Of a DNA stretch of 64,000 bases, positions 15,901 through 25,547 are shown in pieces. The stretch is from positions 1 to 64,000 of the forward strand of contig JAQUXP010000007.1 in assembly GCA_028692395.1 (NCBI GenBank). Direction: 5' to 3'. The first letter of the stretch is position 1; every line of letters begins with the position of its first letter. Under the pieces are notes generated by a model. It was not told the origin of the DNA and searched no databases. It was given only the letters and a program-made list of their open reading frames with translations. This DNA comes from Lachnospiraceae bacterium (GTDB lineage: Bacteria > Bacillota > Clostridia > Lachnospirales > Lachnospiraceae). Made by a program: the position numbers and the translations under genes.

Positions 15901-18900
15901 TGCAATTACCAGAGTGAATCTTACAATAGGCAATGTCAGCAACATGGTTTCTATCCGTTATAAAGACAGTGATGGAAAAGAAGTATCCGCAACGCTGAAC
16001 TTCTCAGACTTTGTAAAGCAGGAAGTGGATAAGAGCAAGCTTACAGAAGCGATTGCAAATGCCAATGAAAAACTTGCAGAGGCAGCAAAAGACCCTGACA
16101 GATATGATACCGACAAGATTGCAGCACTGCAGAGTGCAGTTGCAGCAGCGGCCAAGGTCAATAACGATGGGGTGGCAATTCAAACAGAAGTTGATGCACA
16201 GACGGAAGCGGTAAATGCAGCAGTCAGTGACCTGTCAAAGACAGCCAGTAAAGAAGCACTACAGAATGCAGTGACCGAAGCGGAGAAAATCAATGGTGAT
16301 GCTTATACACCGAAGAGTTTCCAAACACTGGTTGATGCGATTGCATCTGCTAAAGAGCTGCTGGATACAGAAGGTGTGACAGCGCAGGCATTAGAAGCAG
16401 CCGTTTTGAAATTAGAAGCAGCCAGGGAAGGTCTTGTGGCTCGTGCAGACAAGACGGAATTACAAAAGGTATATGATGAAGCGGCAGCCATAACTAATCA
16501 GGGATATGTTGGCTGGGATATCCTGCAGACTACGCTGGAAAAAGCAAAAAAAGTATTGGATGATGCGAATGCTACAGCAATTCAGGTCAGCGATCAGATG
16601 AATGCCATTAAGAATGCGGTTAACAATCTGGACGGAGGTATTGATAAGTCAGTACTGATTGGTTTAATTGAAGAGGCGGAAAAATTGGATGTATCTGCTT
16701 ATTCCGATGCCAGTACTGCTTATTTTAAGGCAGCTATTACATCGGCAAAAGCAACGGTCAATCATGCAGGAGCAACGCAACAGGGCATTGATAAGCAGAT
16801 TCAGCTGTTGCAGGCAGCTTCGGAAGCACTGGTGCAGAAAGCCCAGGATAATACCGTATATGATGGAACTTACACCATTGATGGAAGAATGTGGCATGCA
16901 TCGGCAGATCAGGCTTCCATGGGGAATGCGGCACTGGTGAAGCCAATGCAGATTATCGTAAAGACCGATGAAAATGGAAATACTGTGGCAACACTCCGTA
17001 TGGAGTATCATGCAATGACGACAAGTCTCGGAACAGGCAAATTCACCGGATATCTGGCAGCACTCAATTATTTCCCAGGTTGGGAAGGCGGAGAGAGCGG
17101 CTATCAGATGCCGGTCAATGAGACACCAGTACCTGCAGAAGTAGAATCTTACTATGAAGGAGTATATGACAACTACAATGATCCGACAAATGGAACAGAT
17201 GCTAATGTAAAAGGAAAATTGTATCCACACTTTATGGTATTGCCGGTAGACTTAAATGATGACGAAATCTGGGTACAGGTCTATGTGCCAGTTATGGAAT
17301 CCTTAAATACCGGAAGCGGTACACAGTATGCGAAGCTGCAGCTTGACTGGAATACATTAAAGCAGATCAGCGGAGCAGAGACCAACAAAGAGGATCTCAA
17401 CGCATTGATTGAAAAAGCACAGGCACTCCTTGATGGACTGAAAGATGGCGATACTGGCAATACAGCAGAAAATGTTGAGATGCTAAAGAGTGCCATTGCA
17501 ACAGCAAATGATGTGAGCGGTAACTTAAATGTAGACCAGACAGCAGTTGATGCAACAGCCAAAGGATTACAGGCTGCCATGAATGTGTTCAGTGAAGAGA
17601 TCGTCAAGGTAGACAAGAAAGAATTGAAAAAGGCAATTGATGTTGCAGATACTTACTTAAAAGATCAAGATATCGTGTACACGGAAGAATCAAAAGCAAT
17701 TCTCCAGAATGCAAGAGATTATGCTCAGAAAGTTTATGAGGATGATCAGGCAACACTGACACAGGTAAACTCTGCAGTAACGTCCATTGACAATGCGATT
17801 AAGAGCCTGCAGATAGACGGCACGGACAAGCGAGAGCTTAAGAAGGTATTGGAGAGTGCAAAGTCGTATCTGACTGATACAGAAAACTATTCGGCTGCAG
17901 CTATTGAAGCACTACAGGCATTATTTGATCAGGCGAAGAATGTGTATGAAGATGGAAAAGCTACACAAGAAGAGATTGATGCACAGATTCGTATCTTGAA
18001 TTATGCAGTGGCAAATATGAAGAAAGTGGAGGAAATCACGGTAGATAAGAGCGGACTCCACAGTATGCTGCTTAGTGCTGCAAACATGGCAGGAAGAGAA
18101 AGCCTTTATACAGCAGAGACAATCAAGAATCTAAAGAGTGCAATCACGGCAGCTGAAAAGGTATATCAGAACAAAAAAGCCACACAGGCACAGGTAAATG
18201 AACAGGCTTCGAACCTGTCATTGGCGATGTTGGCATTAGAAGTCAAACCGGTAGAAAATACTGGCGGCAACAATAATGGCAATAGCGATAACAATAACGG
18301 TAATAACAACGATAACAATAATAACAACAATATCAGCGGACTGGATATCACAAAACTGGCAGATGGGGTATATTCCATCACAGGAAGTGCAGTAAAGATT
18401 GACAAGACAACAGCATCTATGTCCAATGAGGCCATTAATCATAACATCAAACTGACCGTAAAAGATGGCAAGTATTACCTTACATTAGATTTTGCAGGAC
18501 TGAATATCAACGGAAGTTTTGGATACCTTGGAACCTTAAAATATTTCAAGAGTGGATATATGCTGGATAAATATGGCGCACCAGCAGGAACCCTTGCAGA
18601 TGTGACAATCGATGATTATCAGTTGAACAGTGATGGAAGCAAGGTGAAAGATAATTTGGGTACAGATTATCCGAACCATGTCACGTTCCCGATGCTCAGC
18701 GAGGCTTTGAAGGATGGTTACGTGCCACTGCAGGTATTCGTGCCAATCATGGAAAGCATTTCCGCAGGTACGGGAACACAGCCGGTATTTCTGAAACTGG
18801 ATTGGAGCACGATTAAGGCTACAACAGCGGATGATAATAAGTTTGAGGATAACAAGAATAACAATACAGGCAGCAGCAATAACAACAGTGGCAGCAACTC

Positions 18901-19306
18901 ACTGCTCAGTGGCGGTAATACTTTGTCATCTGGAAGCAGCGGACTGAGCAGTACAGGTTCTAAGCTGACAAGCGGCAGTACAGGGCTTACAAGTGGCAGT
19001 TCTTCACTGAAAAGCAGCAGCACCGGACTGGGCAGTGGTTCATCCCCGCTGAAGTCAGGAACCACTTCTTTGAAATCAGGAACAGATTCTTTGACAGGTA
19101 CAACCGGGCTGAGCAGCAGCTTGTCAGGTGGAACAAAACTGGCAGGCAACGCAGCAACAGGAAGCAAAGCAAAGACAACGACGAAAGCGGGAGATCATAC
19201 CACCAACACTTCCGCAGCAGCAGTACCTTTGAGTATGAGCCTGCTGGCAGTACTTGCAGGGGTATTGTACAAGCTAAAGAGCAGAGGAATGCTGAAGTTT
19301 TTCTGA
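12983..19306 (+). CDS. Giant surface NEAT/FIVAR-domain heme-binding protein (2107 aa)
   Basis: The start is ATG 12983 after AGAGGAGG; the open frame to 12905 crosses the attenuator. A signal peptide (KKIRKGILTFLLIMSVIAG) is followed by three near-identical 65-residue FIVAR units (residues 39-233), a NEAT-like domain (about 238-415), another (about 664-830), a shorter related domain (about 900-1010), FIVAR-type helical repeats (about 1013-1290), NEAT (about 1293-1465, with DQASMGNAALVKP), more FIVAR units, an Asn-rich linker (about 1762-1780), NEAT (about 1786-1947, TTASMSNEAINH), a Ser/Gly/Thr/Leu repeat stalk and a C-terminal membrane helix (VPLSMSLLAVLAGVLY) with a basic tail. There is no LPXTG, so it is membrane anchored. 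It should capture heme at the cell surface, like Shr/Isd proteins. Confidence 0.88.
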   Translation: MKKIRKGILTFLLIMSVIAGNVYPFLSSSIATVYASETETTLDKLKALLEEAKKLNESDYTPESWTDFVDIRDSIIAPDEIPEKYQQTILDGLQEAMDNLVKVETTLDKLKALLEEAKKLNESDYTPESWTDFVDIRDSITAPDEIPEKYQQAILDGLQEAMDNLVKVETTLDKLKALLEEAKKLNESDYTLESWAEFADVRDSITEPDEIPERYQQAILNQLQNAIKQLVKKPEISNILEDGTYAVQFQAYADREKSLTGNSFVEGGRQALVVAKDGKYEVTFRKTDNLKDVLYQVLKQKYYSDTKTLFGQKAGTKNWIEGYDYQNANFNAALKPGFVEENDKYWIDTNYDIYNNYTDFTVELEDISADILLYTATADGQTRMLYIDFDENTAQKISVDEYKTTEAVTYNIFTQAPYGKKVPEDMLDNKSTFWSVADDTASAGVNINEQYQETFRAAQLSQWCKAGDGIAIENDAIKLSFNLSDEKDIALGKTVYYKYQLGYGETYITLYPSMQETESFEIEDNIACAKIATDTTVLSKETKLVADEIVDDPKTTEDGYSLFHTNLDGASKNMYMYCWNYEFKTGIKSINTSRKVTMKFKIPEGWENENVRLAYWGGDGTGGIDPLAKGSVDIIGPEDGFYVVKTDRIGYFCLYELKDTTATGENLTDGTYQVPINVYHMLIDGQLSMADQCLADIGKVVVKNGVKTLYSDFTTVTNTGLGLTGYMTKMWLYGSDLTMNGNYPAGTLNPVIFTSYYKNDDGSYLTDVFNENSLNYYPREGYVQLVSDNAKWPARFKVPVMDAIGGGSFEQSAWLTLDWANAEKISDETPDAPIKDALGETINIAETAVKEEYTEDTWKALEGSYNTAVEVYKNSTDNDKLTKAYTDLQAAIDGLKKPDVVSLEDGLYTATGTTGDTNIVTGTRMLISTKGEGDEAVTSTQIYMDVQGIKGLAYYDLAQKAYVDAVTEKDEDGAITRVNLTIGNVSNMVSIRYKDSDGKEVSATLNFSDFVKQEVDKSKLTEAIANANEKLAEAAKDPDRYDTDKIAALQSAVAAAAKVNNDGVAIQTEVDAQTEAVNAAVSDLSKTASKEALQNAVTEAEKINGDAYTPKSFQTLVDAIASAKELLDTEGVTAQALEAAVLKLEAAREGLVARADKTELQKVYDEAAAITNQGYVGWDILQTTLEKAKKVLDDANATAIQVSDQMNAIKNAVNNLDGGIDKSVLIGLIEEAEKLDVSAYSDASTAYFKAAITSAKATVNHAGATQQGIDKQIQLLQAASEALVQKAQDNTVYDGTYTIDGRMWHASADQASMGNAALVKPMQIIVKTDENGNTVATLRMEYHAMTTSLGTGKFTGYLAALNYFPGWEGGESGYQMPVNETPVPAEVESYYEGVYDNYNDPTNGTDANVKGKLYPHFMVLPVDLNDDEIWVQVYVPVMESLNTGSGTQYAKLQLDWNTLKQISGAETNKEDLNALIEKAQALLDGLKDGDTGNTAENVEMLKSAIATANDVSGNLNVDQTAVDATAKGLQAAMNVFSEEIVKVDKKELKKAIDVADTYLKDQDIVYTEESKAILQNARDYAQKVYEDDQATLTQVNSAVTSIDNAIKSLQIDGTDKRELKKVLESAKSYLTDTENYSAAAIEALQALFDQAKNVYEDGKATQEEIDAQIRILNYAVANMKKVEEITVDKSGLHSMLLSAANMAGRESLYTAETIKNLKSAITAAEKVYQNKKATQAQVNEQASNLSLAMLALEVKPVENTGGNNNGNSDNNNGNNNDNNNNNNISGLDITKLADGVYSITGSAVKIDKTTASMSNEAINHNIKLTVKDGKYYLTLDFAGLNINGSFGYLGTLKYFKSGYMLDKYGAPAGTLADVTIDDYQLNSDGSKVKDNLGTDYPNHVTFPMLSEALKDGYVPLQVFVPIMESISAGTGTQPVFLKLDWSTIKATTADDNKFEDNKNNNTGSSNNNSGSNSLLSGGNTLSSGSSGLSSTGSKLTSGSTGLTSGSSSLKSSSTGLGSGSSPLKSGTTSLKSGTDSLTGTTGLSSSLSGGTKLAGNAATGSKAKTTTKAGDHTTNTSAAAVPLSMSLLAVLAGVLYKLKSRGMLKFF
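13097..13681 (+). repeat. Three tandem 195-bp coding repeats (FIVAR units)
   Basis: Units start at 13097, 13292 and 13487, each 195 bp (65 codons) and each beginning with codons for ETTLDKLKALLEEAKKLNES. Units 1 and 2 are almost identical in DNA; unit 3 diverges in its second half. The low divergence points to recent duplication and a risk of copy-number change or assembly collapse. Confidence 0.9.
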
Positions 19307-19321
19307 TAGAAAGGACGCCAG

Positions 19322-20377
19322 ATGAAACGACAGATTTATAACATATTACAGAAAAGTCTAGCTGGTTTCATGACAGTTATGCTTGCCCTCATTTTGTGGG
19401 CAGGCATTTCTGCCGTTCCAGTGAAGGCGGCAAGCGGCAGTGTGTACACCTGTACCATTAACCGATGCTATGCTCACCCGGTGACCGGAACAATTGAAGA
19501 TTCCGGCGGGGAGGCATCCTATACCACTGGTCAGGGTATGGTGGAAGGCTGCGTCTATTCCGGCGGAATGCTGGAAGTGGCAGAGGCCGGGCAATACTAT
19601 CTGACTATTCGGGTAGGTCTTATGGATTATACAACCAATCAGAGCTTTCAGGTGCAGAATGTGGGAGATTCCGGCTGGTCATCTACAGGGACGGCAGTGA
19701 CGGGAACCGGTTCGGACAGCAATGGAGCCACAGCGGATGTTTGTATTCAGGTTCCCAGTGAGAATTGTGTGGTAAGAGGATCGATGTATGTTACCCCGAT
19801 GGGCAGAGATGTCATCTTCTATCTTTATCCAAGCAATTATTCCCCAGGGAACAGTTCTGGAATGAATGCAACAATGGTAACAGAAAGTTCAGGCGGGACA
19901 GACACCAACGGGGGAAGTGGAGCAGATACCAGTGGTGGAAGTGAAACAGATACAGCGAACAATCAAACGGTCACAACAGATAATAACGTTTCAGCAGCAA
20001 ATGAAACCACAGCGGGAACAGGCAGTACAGCATCCGCAGCTACAGGAGCGACAGCAAGTACCGGAAATACGGAAGGCACAGGAAGTACCGGGCTGCAGAG
20101 CAGCATCACCAAAGCAGCAACGCCGGATTCTTCGGAAGACGCCACAGACTCCAAGCTAAATGACGTACAGGGCTTAAGCCTTTCCACAAGAGTGGAGGGT
20201 GAAGAAGCTGACAGTGGAAGTGGCAATAGTACAGTAAATCAGGCAATCGTACTGGCTGCAGCGATTACGATCTCTGGTCTGATTCTATTGGCAGTAGCAG
20301 CGATTGTGGTTTATTACTATAGAAGAAACTGGAAACGATGGGGCGGAGAGGATGATGACGATGAAGACGACGAATAG
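19322..20377 (+). CDS. shp: Shp-like surface heme-transfer protein (351 aa)
   Basis: Signal peptide (LAGFMTVMLALILWAGISAVPVKAA), then about 150 residues with YTCTINRCYAHPVTGTIEDSGG and GMVEGCVYSGGMLE, matching the heme-binding Shp domain (a NEAT-fold relative that passes heme to HtsA in Streptococcus pyogenes). A Ser/Thr/Gly-rich stalk (about residues 190-260), a C-terminal membrane helix (IVLAAAITISGLILLAVAAIVVYYY) and an acidic cytoplasmic end (GGEDDDDEDDE) follow. It starts 15 bases after the giant NEAT gene and overlaps the next gene, so it should bridge the NEAT receptor and the lipoprotein. Confidence 0.85.
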   Translation: MKRQIYNILQKSLAGFMTVMLALILWAGISAVPVKAASGSVYTCTINRCYAHPVTGTIEDSGGEASYTTGQGMVEGCVYSGGMLEVAEAGQYYLTIRVGLMDYTTNQSFQVQNVGDSGWSSTGTAVTGTGSDSNGATADVCIQVPSENCVVRGSMYVTPMGRDVIFYLYPSNYSPGNSSGMNATMVTESSGGTDTNGGSGADTSGGSETDTANNQTVTTDNNVSAANETTAGTGSTASAATGATASTGNTEGTGSTGLQSSITKAATPDSSEDATDSKLNDVQGLSLSTRVEGEEADSGSGNSTVNQAIVLAAAITISGLILLAVAAIVVYYYRRNWKRWGGEDDDDEDDE

Positions 20378-21494
20378 CAGAGACAGGCGTCTGGCTTTGA
20401 ATCTGCTGAAACGCAAAGGAAAGATGTTTTTGACAGTTATCTGCATCTGCGCCATCTTAGCCGGTACCACAGGCTGCGTCAATCAGCATCCGGATGGAAA
20501 AGCTTCAACAGCGGAGACCCTGGCAGAAGATGTGGATACCATGCTTGAGATTACAGACCCGGGGGAGAAAGCGGCAGTGGCAGCAGCCAAGGCAAAAGTG
20601 GCAGCGATGTCGGAAAAACCTAAAATTGTAGCGACCTCTCCGGCAACAGCGGATATTTGCGACAAACTGGAGCTGGATCTGGTGGGGGTGTGTTCTTCCA
20701 GCGTCTCTACGATTCCGGAGCGCTATGACGACGTGACCACAGTAGGAACCGCTATGAGTCCTGATATGGAGATCGTAGCATCTTTAAGCCCGGACTGGAT
20801 CTTAAGTCCGGTATCCCTGCAGACCGATCTGGAACCGAAGTATAAGGAAGTGGATACGGACTATGCATTTTTGAATCTGCGGAGTGTCCAGGGGATGTAC
20901 CGTTCGATTCAGGAGCTGGGAGATATCTTTGATCGGGAGGAGCAGGCAAATGCATTGGTGGATGAATTTACAACATTTTATGATGATTATAAGACGAAGA
21001 ATGAGGGAAAGGAACACCCAAAGGTACTGATTCTGATGGGACTGCCCGGAAGCTACATCATTGCTACCGAGAATTCCTACGTAGGAAGCCTGGTGGCGAT
21101 GGCAGGCGGTGAAAATGTCTATGCCGGCAGTGAGCAGGAATTCCTGACGGTTAATACGGAGGATATGAAGACAAAAGAGCCGGATATTATCCTGCGTGCT
21201 GCACACGCTTTGCCGGATCAGGTCGTGGAGATGTTTCATGAGGATTTTAAGACCAATGATATCTGGCAGCATTTTGACGCAGTGAAAAATGGAAGAGTCT
21301 ATGATCTGACCTATGGGTATTTTGGCATGAGTGCGACATTTAAGTACCCCCAGGCACTGGAAGAACTGCAGCCGATTCTCTATCCGGAAAGTGCAGAGGA
21401 TGAGCAGAAGGCGAAAGAGAACAGTGAGAATGCCCAGAAAGCAGCGGAAGATTCCAACGCCACAGAGAAATCGGAAGCGGCAGAGAGTAAATAG
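20352..21494 (+). CDS. htsA: Heme ABC transporter substrate-binding lipoprotein (380 aa)
   Basis: The start region has several ATGs; 20352 is closest to GGAGAGG and overlaps shp by 26 bases. The lipoprotein signal is KMFLTVICICAILAGTTGC, followed by a helical-backbone (cluster A type III, BtuF-like) binding protein: PKIVATSPATADICDKLELDLVG, SPDMEIVASLSPDWIL, GSLVAMAGGENVY. It resembles IsdE/HtsA heme receptors, which use a Met and a His as axial ligands; candidate residues here are Met in VGTAMSPDME and His in LRAAHALPD, inferred by position. Acts outside the membrane, receiving heme from Shp and NEAT proteins. Confidence 0.85.
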   Translation: MMTMKTTNSRDRRLALNLLKRKGKMFLTVICICAILAGTTGCVNQHPDGKASTAETLAEDVDTMLEITDPGEKAAVAAAKAKVAAMSEKPKIVATSPATADICDKLELDLVGVCSSSVSTIPERYDDVTTVGTAMSPDMEIVASLSPDWILSPVSLQTDLEPKYKEVDTDYAFLNLRSVQGMYRSIQELGDIFDREEQANALVDEFTTFYDDYKTKNEGKEHPKVLILMGLPGSYIIATENSYVGSLVAMAGGENVYAGSEQEFLTVNTEDMKTKEPDIILRAAHALPDQVVEMFHEDFKTNDIWQHFDAVKNGRVYDLTYGYFGMSATFKYPQALEELQPILYPESAEDEQKAKENSENAQKAAEDSNATEKSEAAESK

Positions 21495-21510
21495 AAGGAA
21501 AGGACATCAG

Positions 21511-22581
21511 ATGAACGAAAAGACAATCAGCGAAGAGACAGGCTTTCAGATTCAGCCGGACGAAGGACAGCTGCAGGATCGAGACAGAAAGCACAGACGA
21601 GTGATGAGAGCGACTATTTCTTTTGTAGTCGTGATCCTGGCTCTGATTATCCTGTTCTTTGCAGCAATTAATATAGGAAGTCTGCAGGTGAGCTTCGGCG
21701 AATTACTGCAGGGATTATTTGTAAAGTATAACGAAAATGTAGCAACAATCTGGGATTTGCGTTTTCCAAGAATTATCATCTCAATGCTGGCAGGCGCAGC
21801 GATCGCTGTAAGTGGCGTATTATTTCAGGCAGTGCTGAAAAATCCACTGGCAGACCCGGGAATCATCGGTATCTCCAGCGGAGCCAGCTTTGCGGCTGTA
21901 CTGATTACAGCATTCGCACCGAGCCTGTATTTCTTTACACCGCTGGTCGCATTTTTAGGAGGTGTGGTCGCATTTTTCTTAGTGTACTGTTTATCGTGGA
22001 AGGGTGGCTTAAGTCCTCTGCGCATTATCCTGACTGGTGTAGCTGTGAACGCATTATTTACCGGACTGGCAAGTGCATTTAACTCCATGTCCGGAGGAGA
22101 TATGAGTGGTGTGGCATCTATTGTGGAGGCGAATATTACACAGAAGACATGGGGCGATGTGGTGACACTGTTCCCGTATGTGGCAGCAGGGCTTATTCTT
22201 GCAGTTCTCTTTATCGGGGAGTGTAATCTGCTGACGCTGGAGGACAAGACGGCAAGAAGTCTTGGCATAAATGTGAACACAACGAGAATCGTGATCTCTC
22301 TGGTTGCAGTTCTGCTGGCAAGTATTGCCACAGCAATTGCGGGAGCAATCAGTTTTCTTGGCTTAATCGTACCCCATATCGGACGAATACTGGTGGGAAG
22401 TGACCACAAGGTGCTGGTTCCATTTTCCGCATTGGCGGGAGCACTGACCTTTCTCCTTGCGGATACACTGGGAAGAACGATTGCAGCACCTTATGAGGTC
22501 AGCGCAGCTGTCATTATGAGCGTCATCGGCGGACCGTTCTTTATTCTACTGTTAAGGAGGTCAACGAAATATGCAAATTGA
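21511..22581 (+). CDS. htsB: Heme ABC transporter permease, FecCD family (356 aa)
   Basis: The ATG at 21511 follows AAGGAAAGGA and lies 16 bases after htsA; in-frame sequence further upstream is inside htsA. Ten membrane helices are expected, with family motifs GSLQVSFGELLQ, WDLRFPRIIISMLAGAAIAVSGVLFQ (about residues 80-105), NPLADPGIIGISSGA and the coupling-helix region GAISFLGLIVPHIGR (about 282-296). This is the BtuC/FecCD architecture used for siderophores, cobalamin and heme. The last 11 bases overlap the ATPase gene. Confidence 0.9.
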   Translation: MNEKTISEETGFQIQPDEGQLQDRDRKHRRVMRATISFVVVILALIILFFAAINIGSLQVSFGELLQGLFVKYNENVATIWDLRFPRIIISMLAGAAIAVSGVLFQAVLKNPLADPGIIGISSGASFAAVLITAFAPSLYFFTPLVAFLGGVVAFFLVYCLSWKGGLSPLRIILTGVAVNALFTGLASAFNSMSGGDMSGVASIVEANITQKTWGDVVTLFPYVAAGLILAVLFIGECNLLTLEDKTARSLGINVNTTRIVISLVAVLLASIATAIAGAISFLGLIVPHIGRILVGSDHKVLVPFSALAGALTFLLADTLGRTIAAPYEVSAAVIMSVIGGPFFILLLRRSTKYAN

Positions 22582-23374
22582 CATGACGAATACGATAACA
22601 GAGCAAAAACCGGCCATGGAAGTCAAAGGATTGTCCTTTGCTTATGGTAGTAATAAAGTTCTGCAAAACATTTCACTGCAGATTGAAAAAGGAAAGATTA
22701 CGACCATTATGGGTGCCAACGGCTGCGGCAAGTCCACGCTGTTCTCCCTGATGACAAGGAACTTAAATCCAGGGAAAGGCAAGGTACTCCTCCACGGCAA
22801 GAACATCCAGAGCATGAAGCTGATGGATATGGCGAAGAAGGTGTCTATTGTACACCAGTATAATTCTGCGATGGATGACATTACGGTGGAGAAGCTGGTA
22901 TCTTATGGGCGTACGCCGTACATGAAGCTGATGGCGACAGAGAGCGAGGAAGATAAACAGATCATCGACTGGGCACTGGAGGTGACGAATCTGAACAAGT
23001 ACCGTGACAGGGAGGTTGGAAAGCTGTCCGGCGGGCAGCGGCAGCGTGTATGGATTGCGATGGCACTGGCACAGAATACAAAGATCCTATTCCTGGATGA
23101 GCCAACTACCTATCTGGATATTCGTTATCAGATCGAGATTCTGGAACTGATCAAAAAGCTGAACCGGGACTATAAAATTACGATCATCATGGTGCTGCAT
23201 GACATCAATCAGGCAATTCATTTTTCTGATCACGTGATCGGTCTTTCAGAAGGAAAGGTAATCGTGGAGGGGAGACCCTCTGAGGTCATCTCCACGGAGA
23301 GCATCCAAAAGCTCTATGGAATTAGATTAAATGTAGCGACAGTGGAAGGACAGAAGTTCGTCCTGACGGTGTAG
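22571..23374 (+). CDS. htsC: Heme ABC transporter ATP-binding protein, FecE family (267 aa)
   Basis: Walker A GANGCGKST (about residue 49), Q-loop (VHQYNS), signature LSGGQRQRVWIAMALAQ (about 156), Walker B ILFLDEPTTYLD (about 177) and H-loop VLHDINQAI. The 'DEPTTYLDI' form is typical of iron-siderophore and heme importers. The start overlaps htsB, so the two are translationally coupled and form the importer with the htsA product. Confidence 0.9.
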   Translation: MQIDMTNTITEQKPAMEVKGLSFAYGSNKVLQNISLQIEKGKITTIMGANGCGKSTLFSLMTRNLNPGKGKVLLHGKNIQSMKLMDMAKKVSIVHQYNSAMDDITVEKLVSYGRTPYMKLMATESEEDKQIIDWALEVTNLNKYRDREVGKLSGGQRQRVWIAMALAQNTKILFLDEPTTYLDIRYQIEILELIKKLNRDYKITIIMVLHDINQAIHFSDHVIGLSEGKVIVEGRPSEVISTESIQKLYGIRLNVATVEGQKFVLTV

Positions 23375-23404
23375 ATCTGCTGGCTGAATTAAGAGAGGTA
23401 GGAA

Positions 23405-23803
23405 ATGAAAAAAAATCCATTGAGATTCTTGTGGGTGGTGCTGGGATTTTTGAGTCTGGCACTGGGAAGTATCGGAATTGTATTGCCAATACTGCCAACT
23501 GTTCCGTTCTATATGCTGACAGCCTTCTGTTTTGCAAAAAGTTCCAGGAAGCTGCATACATGGTTCGTGAACACCAAGGTCTATAAAAAATATCTGGAGA
23601 GCTTTGTGGAGCAAAAGGCGATGACCATGAAAACAAAGCTGACGATTGTGGGAACTGTAACCGTGGTTATGGCTCTTGGCTTTGTTATGATGAGTCGGGT
23701 TCCGGTAGGGAGAATCTGTATTGCAATTGTGTGGGTTTGCCATCTGCTGTACTTTTTCCTCCGGATAAAAACGCTGAAACCGGAGGTAGTGCAACATGAT
23801 TAA
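23405..23803 (+). CDS. DUF454 (YbaN-like) membrane protein (132 aa)
   Basis: Three or four hydrophobic segments (about residues 8-42, 77-95, 102-120) and the family motif [27 protein letters not shown], with [20 protein letters not shown], define the YbaN/DUF454 family. Biochemical role unknown. Position between the heme importer and a CydDC-like exporter, with an 8-base overlap into the latter, ties it to heme handling. RBS AGAGAGGTAGG. Confidence 0.85.
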   Translation: MKKNPLRFLWVVLGFLSLALGSIGIVLPILPTVPFYMLTAFCFAKSSRKLHTWFVNTKVYKKYLESFVEQKAMTMKTKLTIVGTVTVVMALGFVMMSRVPVGRICIAIVWVCHLLYFFLRIKTLKPEVVQHD

Positions 23804-25547
23804 AAAGAGACCGGTGGGGCTGTTGTCCCATGCGAAAAAATACATAGTCTACAATGTGCTCTGGCAGTGGGGGGCACTGATTGCACAGGTGATCGTGGTG
23901 TTTACCGCTGCAGGACTGCTTGATAAAACCATACAGGGCATGGCAGGAACTGCAACAATCTATGGTTCGGCGGCGGTTATTGCCTGCGCAGTGGTGCTGC
24001 GGTATATATGCGATAAGATGGCATCCAGGGCATCCTATGGGGCCAGTGTGGACGTGAAACGGATTTTGAGAGAGAAGATTTACGACAAGCTGCTGCGCCT
24101 TGGGGCGGCTTACCGAGAAAAGACGTCCACTTCTGAGGTGGTACAGCTGAGCACCGAGGGCGTGGAGCAGTTGGAGACTTACTTTGGAAAATATCTGCCG
24201 CAGCTGTTTTACAGTCTGCTGGCTCCGCTCACGCTGTTTTTTATTCTGGCATTTGTCAACCTCAAAGCCAGCGTGGTACTGTTGATCTGTGTGCCGCTGA
24301 TACCAATATCCATCATGGCAGTTCAGAAGTTTGCCAAGAAACTTCTGAATAAATACTGGGGCATCTATACGAATCTTGGAGATAGCTTCCTGGAGAATCT
24401 GCAGGGGCTGACAACGCTGAAAATCTATCAGGCAGATGAGAAGAAAGCGAAGGAAATGGATGAGGAGTCACAGCATTTCCGCAAAATCACCATGAAAGTG
24501 CTGACCATGCAGCTTAATTCCACCAGTGTGATGGATATCATTGCCTATGGTGGAGCGGCTGTCGGGATGATTGTCGCACTGACAGAATTTGGCAGGGGAA
24601 ATATCTCTCTTGCAGGAACACTGACGATTGTTCTTCTGGCTTCGGAATTTTTCATTCCACTGCGGATGCTTGGTTCCTTCTTCCATATTGCGATGAACGG
24701 AATGGCAGCCAGTGACAAGATCTTCGCCCTGTTAGACCTTCCAGAGCAGGAAGAAAAAGAAGGAGAGATTGTGGGAGTGCGCATCGAAGCATCGATGGAA
24801 CAGGTGCATTTTGGCTATGAAGCAGACCGTGAGATTCTAAAAGGTGTGAATCTGTCCTGCCCGGCGGGTACATTTACCGCACTGGTGGGAACTTCCGGCT
24901 GTGGAAAGAGTACGATCGCAGGAATCCTGATGGGAAGAAATCGGGGCTACAGCGGAACAATCACTATCAATGGACAGCCCCTTTCCAAAATCAAGGAAAG
25001 CAGCCTGATGTCACACGTCACACTGGTAACCCATAACAGCTATCTCTTCCAGGGACAGGTAGCAGACAATCTGCGGATGGGAAAACCGGATGCCACAGAT
25101 GAGGAGCTTTGGGAGGTACTTAGAAAGGTGAACATGGATGGCTTCTTAAAGACCCAGCAGGGACTTGGGACTGCGGTGCAGGAGAAGGGCAGCAATTTCT
25201 CCGGCGGACAGTGTCAGAGACTTGCGATTGCCAGAGCATTACTTCACGATACACCGATGTATATCTTTGATGAGGCAACCTCGAACATTGATGTGGAAAG
25301 CGAAGAGCTGATTATGAATGTGATCCATGAGCTTGCGAAGACAAGAACTGTCATTATGATTTCCCACCGCCTGGCGAATGTGGTGCAGGCAGATCAAATC
25401 TATATGCTAAAGGACGGCAAGGTTATCGAGCAGGGCAGACATGAGGAGCTGATGAATAGAAATGGCGCTTATTACGGCCTGTATCAACATCAGAGCAGTA
25501 TGGAGCAGTATGCAGCAGAGCAGCAGGAAAAGGTGGTGAACGCATGA
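23796..25547 (+). CDS. cydD: CydD-like ABC transporter subunit (583 aa)
   Basis: Exporter fold: six helices (about residues 20-320) with the CydD-type segment [21 protein letters not shown] (about 129-149), then an ATPase domain with GTSGCGKST (Walker A), [19 protein letters not shown] (signature), [12 protein letters not shown] (Walker B with Glu) and [10 protein letters not shown]. CydDC exports cysteine/glutathione in E. coli, and more recent work describes heme-binding or transport by CydDC. No cydAB is in the window. Overlap with the partner gene is 4 bases (ATGA). Whether it moves heme or thiols here is inference from the operon. Confidence 0.75.
   Translation: MIKKRPVGLLSHAKKYIVYNVLWQWGALIAQVIVVFTAAGLLDKTIQGMAGTATIYGSAAVIACAVVLRYICDKMASRASYGASVDVKRILREKIYDKLLRLGAAYREKTSTSEVVQLSTEGVEQLETYFGKYLPQLFYSLLAPLTLFFILAFVNLKASVVLLICVPLIPISIMAVQKFAKKLLNKYWGIYTNLGDSFLENLQGLTTLKIYQADEKKAKEMDEESQHFRKITMKVLTMQLNSTSVMDIIAYGGAAVGMIVALTEFGRGNISLAGTLTIVLLASEFFIPLRMLGSFFHIAMNGMAASDKIFALLDLPEQEEKEGEIVGVRIEASMEQVHFGYEADREILKGVNLSCPAGTFTALVGTSGCGKSTIAGILMGRNRGYSGTITINGQPLSKIKESSLMSHVTLVTHNSYLFQGQVADNLRMGKPDATDEELWEVLRKVNMDGFLKTQQGLGTAVQEKGSNFSGGQCQRLAIARALLHDTPMYIFDEATSNIDVESEELIMNVIHELAKTRTVIMISHRLANVVQADQIYMLKDGKVIEQGRHEELMNRNGAYYGLYQHQSSMEQYAAEQQEKVVNA

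Noticed and set aside
15958..19178. Several long minus-strand frames inside the giant NEAT gene
   Set aside because: Composition follows the antisense of the repeat-rich gene; no ribosome sites or domains.
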